A stretch of DNA of 41,485 nucleotides from CAYLSV01 sp964386435. GTDB lineage: Bacteria > Planctomycetota > Phycisphaerae > Tepidisphaerales > Tepidisphaeraceae. The notes beneath the pieces were generated by a model that ran no database searches, was not told where the DNA came from, and saw nothing but the letters and a program-made list of their open reading frames with translations. The DNA is taken from assembly GCA_964386435.1 (NCBI GenBank), contig CAYLSV010000029.1:1-41485 (forward strand), given 5' to 3'. Positions 38,323-41,485 of this stretch are shown here, one piece after another (position 1 is the stretch's first letter; every line of letters starts with the position of its first letter). A program made the translations under genes and the position numbers.

Positions 38323-41286
38323 TCACTCGTCGCTGACCGTGGCCGACGTGTCCAAAGCCAGGTACTCGCGGAGTTCCTGCGTGCTCAGGTCCGTCAGCCA
38401 TTCGTCGCCGCTGCCGACGATGTTGTCGGCGAGTTGGCTTTTGTCTTCCAAAAGCTTGTCGATGCGTTCCTCGACGGTGCCGAGGGTGACGAACTTGTGG
38501 ACTTGGACGGTTTTGGTCTGGCCGATGCGGTGGGCGCGGTCGGTGGCCTGGTTCTCGACGGCCGGGTTCCACCAGCGGTCGAAGTGGAACACGTGCCGGG
38601 CCGCCGTCAGGTTCAGGCCCAAACCGCCGGCGCGGAGGCTGAGGAGGAAAACCTGAGGTTCTTCGGCCTTCTGGAAGCTCTCGACCATCAGTTCCCGCTG
38701 CGGCTGGGGCGTGCCGCCGTGCAGGAAGTGGACCTTCATGCCCAGCTCCTTCTGCAGCATCGGCATCAGGGCGTTGCCCATCTCGCGGTACTGCGTGAAG
38801 ACCAGGGCGCTCTCGCCTTCCTCGCGAACTTCTTCGAGCATCTCCAAGAGCCGCTGGCACTTGCCGCTGCGGTTGGGCCCGAAGTCGCGGCGTTCCTCGG
38901 CGGGAACGATCAGCTCCGGGTGGTCGCACAGCTGCTTGAGCCGGGTGAGCACGGCGAGGATCAGCCCGCGGCGGCGAATGCCCTGGGCGGCGTCGATCTG
39001 GCCGAGCATCTCGGCCGTCAGCCGCTGGTACGCCGCGGCCTGCTCGGCGGTGAGCGGGCAGAAGACCTTCATCTCCATCTTCGGCGGCAGGTCCGCCGCC
39101 AAGTCCGGGTCGTTCTTGGTCCGCCGCAAAATGAACGGCCGGATCATTTTCTTGAGCCGGTCGGCCGCCGAGGCGTCCTTTTGCTTCTCGATCGCGTTGG
39201 CAAACCGATCCCGGAACTCCCGCCGACTGCCCATCAGGCCGGGGTTCAAGAGGTCCATGATCGACCACAGCTCCGAGAGGTGGTTCTCGATCGGCGTGCC
39301 GGTGAGGGCCAGGCGGTGGCCGGCGCGGAGGCTGCGGATGCTCTTGCTGCCGGCGGCGGCGGGGTTTTTCACCTTCTGCGCCTCGTCCAGCGCCAAGCGG
39401 TGCCACTGCACCTCGCGCAAGTCCTCCACGTCGCGGTGGGCCAGCGCGTAGCTGGTGATGACGACGTCGCTCTTCTTCGCCCGCTCGACGAACGCTTGGC
39501 CGTGCAAGCGCTCGGGGCCTTGGTGGACGTGGACCTTCAGGCTCGGCGCGAACCGCCGCAGCTCGCGGGCCCAGTTGCCGACGACGCTGGTCGGGGCGAA
39601 CAGCAGCGTCGCGCCGTTGGCCCGGTCGTGCTCCTGCTCCCAGAGCATGAGGCTGATCGTCTGGATCGTCTTGCCCAAGCCCATGTCGTCGGCGAGGCAG
39701 CCGCCCAAGCCAAGCTCCCGGAGGAACGAGAGCCATTGGAAGCCGCGGAGCTGGTAGGGCCGCAGCGTGCCGTCGAGGCCGGTGGGTTGGGGCAAATCCT
39801 TCCGCTCGGCAGTCGGCGATTGGTCGAGCAATCGGCTGACCCAGCCGGCCCCGCTGAGGCTGATGGTGGTCGGGCCGCCCTCGCCGGTCTGCTCGCCGCT
39901 GAGGCGGTAGACCGTGCCGAACGCCTGCCCCAGCGTCACGTCGCCCGGCGGCGTCGCCTCCAGCACCTGCTCGGCGCGGGCGGCCTGCGTCGGGTCGAGC
40001 TCGATCCATTGGCCATCGATCTTGATCAGCGGCCGCTGCTTGCTGAGCAGCGTCTTGAACTGCTCGGGCGACACGTCCGTCCCGCCGACGCTCACCCGCC
40101 AATCGAACCGCAGCAGCGTGTCGAGGCCCACCGCGCTGCCGGCCCCGGCGACGTCGCGGCCGCGGGTGCCCTCGGGGTCCAGCGGGTCGAAATCCTCATC
40201 GCCAACCGGGCGGAGGTTCATGACCATCTGCACCCCGGCATCGGGCGCATCGGCCCACGGCGGCAGTTGCACCAGGATGTCATGCTTGCGCAACACGCCG
40301 GCCACGTCGCGCAGGAAGTTGAAGGCCTCGCCGGTGGTCAGCTCGATCCGCCGCGGCCGCACGCTGCGGGCGGCGGTGCCGAGGGGGCCGAAGACTTCGG
40401 CCAGTGATGCGGCGCGTTCGAGCTCGCCGGTCAGGCGTTCGCGGCGGTGGCGGATGTCGCGGCCGAGCACGCCCAGCGTCGCGCCCGGGGCGTCCCACAC
40501 GTCGTCGGCCGACACCACCTCGCCCGTCGGGTCGCCGTCGGCGTCGACCGGCAAGAGCGTCGGCACGAGTGCCCACAGCTTCTGCCCCTCGGCCTCGGCG
40601 GCCTCGGTCTCCTCGTCCGAGAGGTGCGGCGGCGGCTCGGTCAGCGTCAGCCGCAAGCGGTAATCGCCCGCCGAACCCCGGCCGCCCAGCGACGCCGACC
40701 ACCGGCCGAGCTTGTCGGTCAGCTCATTCAGCGACCGCGTGTTGCCGCGGACCTGCGCGTCCTCATCCGGCCCGCGCACGAGCGCACTCAGCCACCGCAG
40801 CTCCAGCTCGGCCGTGTCGACCGACGCCTTTTTGTGGATGCGGGCGAAAAACGGATCGCCGGCGAATTTTTCGCGCGTCAGCCGATCGGCCTCGTCGGCG
40901 AGCAGCTCCTCGAGTGCGGACAGCGGCGGCTGATCCTCGCCCCGCGGCAACGCCTCGGCCAGCGCCACCAGCGCCTCGACCTCCCGCCGATCGGCCAGAA
41001 GAACTCGCCACGCGGCGAGGAACCGCGGCGGCCCGTCCGGCTCCGTCGGCGGGTGCTTGAGCAGCGTCGGGTACGTCAGCTCCCGCGTCACGCACCGCCC
41101 GACGAACGCCCGCACCGCCTCCCGCACCTCATCCGCCGAGGGCGTCGGCCCGTCGTCGGGCGCGGCCACCGTCGCCGGCTCGGCGGCCAGGATGTCGCCC
41201 ATCGGCTGGGGCGTCACCGGTTGGGGCGTCACGGGGGCGTCGGTGTCAACCGGCTTCGTCGGATCAAGCAATGTTTCAACTTCCAC
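38323..41286 (-). CDS. SNF2-family DEAD/DEAH-type helicase-like ATPase
   Basis: 987 residues. The N-terminal half (about 1-480) is the bacterial SNF2-associated region, with a glycine- and acid-rich start, an internal ELTTGEAFNFLRDVAGVLRK and DWRVSVGGTDVSPEQFKTLL. The ATPase has LRPYQLRGFQWLSFLRELGL, Walker A CLADDMGLGKTIQTISLM (near 532), SYALAHRDVE, box II LDEAQKVKNP (near 632), ALTGTPIENHLSELWSIMD and, in the C-terminal lobe, VFTQYREMGNAL, LSLRAGGLGLNLTAARHVFH and DRAHRIGQTKTVQVHKFV. SNF2 ATPases translocate on duplex DNA; the bacterial role is DNA repair, transcription or defence, and no defence partner is adjacent. The start is GTG 41286. Confidence 0.9.
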   Translation of the reverse strand: MEVETLLDPTKPVDTDAPVTPQPVTPQPMGDILAAEPATVAAPDDGPTPSADEVREAVRAFVGRCVTRELTYPTLLKHPPTEPDGPPRFLAAWRVLLADRREVEALVALAEALPRGEDQPPLSALEELLADEADRLTREKFAGDPFFARIHKKASVDTAELELRWLSALVRGPDEDAQVRGNTRSLNELTDKLGRWSASLGGRGSAGDYRLRLTLTEPPPHLSDEETEAAEAEGQKLWALVPTLLPVDADGDPTGEVVSADDVWDAPGATLGVLGRDIRHRRERLTGELERAASLAEVFGPLGTAARSVRPRRIELTTGEAFNFLRDVAGVLRKHDILVQLPPWADAPDAGVQMVMNLRPVGDEDFDPLDPEGTRGRDVAGAGSAVGLDTLLRFDWRVSVGGTDVSPEQFKTLLSKQRPLIKIDGQWIELDPTQAARAEQVLEATPPGDVTLGQAFGTVYRLSGEQTGEGGPTTISLSGAGWVSRLLDQSPTAERKDLPQPTGLDGTLRPYQLRGFQWLSFLRELGLGGCLADDMGLGKTIQTISLMLWEQEHDRANGATLLFAPTSVVGNWARELRRFAPSLKVHVHQGPERLHGQAFVERAKKSDVVITSYALAHRDVEDLREVQWHRLALDEAQKVKNPAAAGSKSIRSLRAGHRLALTGTPIENHLSELWSIMDLLNPGLMGSRREFRDRFANAIEKQKDASAADRLKKMIRPFILRRTKNDPDLAADLPPKMEMKVFCPLTAEQAAAYQRLTAEMLGQIDAAQGIRRRGLILAVLTRLKQLCDHPELIVPAEERRDFGPNRSGKCQRLLEMLEEVREEGESALVFTQYREMGNALMPMLQKELGMKVHFLHGGTPQPQRELMVESFQKAEEPQVFLLSLRAGGLGLNLTAARHVFHFDRWWNPAVENQATDRAHRIGQTKTVQVHKFVTLGTVEERIDKLLEDKSQLADNIVGSGDEWLTDLSTQELREYLALDTSATVSDE

Positions 41287-41330
41287 GGCGTCGGAATCCT
41301 CGGCGTCGTTCGTTGCGGCGTCTCCCAGGC

Positions 41331-41474
41331 TGGCCCGCGCCGGGCCAAGTCGGTCAGGATAGCCGGGCAGCAGCCGCCGATCCGGGCGGGCGACGAATTG
41401 ACCCGGCGGGCCGAATGACCAACGGCGAGAACACAGAGCCGCGCCCGTGAGGAAGCGGAGCCGGCGCAGCCGGC
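41331..41474. other. Region upstream of the SNF2 gene with two small palindromes; no gene supported
   Basis: TGGCCCG-CGC-CGGGCCA (41331-41347) and GCCGGC-GCA-GCCGGC (41460-41474) are the only structures I see between the SNF2 start and the right edge. Short open frames exist but show no coding features. A leader or promoter for the SNF2 gene probably lies here. Confidence 0.35.
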
Positions 41475-41485
41475 AACATCGGTAG

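Noticed and set aside
38263..40407. 714-residue open frame on the plus strand opposite the SNF2 gene
   Set aside because: Same antisense artefact; all SNF2 motifs on the minus strand are intact and the plus frame has no recognisable features.

Overview
The window is GC-rich (roughly two thirds G+C), gene-dense bacterial chromosome, very probably from a planctomycete and most likely class Phycisphaerae. The pointers are PEP-CTERM sorting tails next to dockerin-like EF-hand repeats, a prepilin-type protein with the GFTLVELLVVIGIIGLL segment, a giant heparinase-like exported protein with an N-terminal LEQRRMLSG motif (the planctomycete LEPR-type signature), futalosine-route menaquinone genes (mqnE, an mqnP-like prenyltransferase), Uma2-family proteins, zinc-ribbon membrane proteins, and many palindromic elements between genes. 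There is no phage, integrase, transposase, rRNA or CRISPR array. No gene-free stretch exceeds 300 bases; the longest is about 284 bases at 14086-14369 and it is filled with hairpins.

Layout. 1-5.2 kb: the end of a secretin; then on the minus strand a DUF5522-like Cys protein, mqnE and an Eis-type acetyltransferase; divergently, a GAF-SpoIIE phosphatase. 5.4-12.8 kb (plus strand): an NHL propeller protein, a large VWA/GATase-like membrane protein, a PEGA lipoprotein, a Uma2 protein, a BrnT-like toxin with an RHH-type antitoxin, and a MoxR ATPase. 12.9-20.1 kb (minus): a four-helix membrane protein, a 1216-residue heparinase II/III-propeller protein, a GT4 glycosyltransferase and a DUF4380-like lipoprotein. 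20.2-21.9 kb (plus): a three-module thioredoxin-reductase-like flavoprotein without redox cysteines. 21.9-28.0 kb (minus): recQ, a DUF3524/QTMAN-like glycosyltransferase, a receiver-DUF2225 fusion, an mqnP-like gene and a prepilin-like protein. 28.1-32 kb: a PEP-CTERM protein (plus), a SirB1-type protein (minus), tRNA-Asn (plus), tilS (minus) and a zinc-ribbon membrane protein (plus). 32.1-41.3 kb (all minus): an alanine/sodium symporter with a large insertion, a PDZ protein, an anti-sigma-like protein, an ECF sigma factor, a 78-residue protein, a dockerin/PEP-CTERM protein and a SNF2 helicase.

Genes that probably work together: sigma factor, membrane anti-sigma-like protein and PDZ protein (36149 down to 34116), a tightly packed envelope-signalling operon possibly read on from a PEP-CTERM protein and a small protein joined by an ATGA overlap; the toxin-antitoxin pair, also joined by ATGA; and mqnE with the mqnP-like gene, which belong to one pathway but lie 24 kb apart. 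MoxR and the VWA protein are a classic functional pair, here separated by four genes.

The least explained feature is between the genes. Three gaps (6345-6433, 12811-12898, 23647-23728) contain inverted repeats built from 7- and 14-base units, with different unit sequences at each site. A second family (14156-14244, 38222-38301) consists of paired hairpins whose stems show compensatory base changes. A third group carries GTAGC(C/T)GCGG arms (983-1010, 5263-5372, 32008-32083). Nearly all lie right beside stop codons, so they may act in transcription termination, mRNA 3'-end protection, or as REP/BIME-like or non-autonomous mobile DNA.
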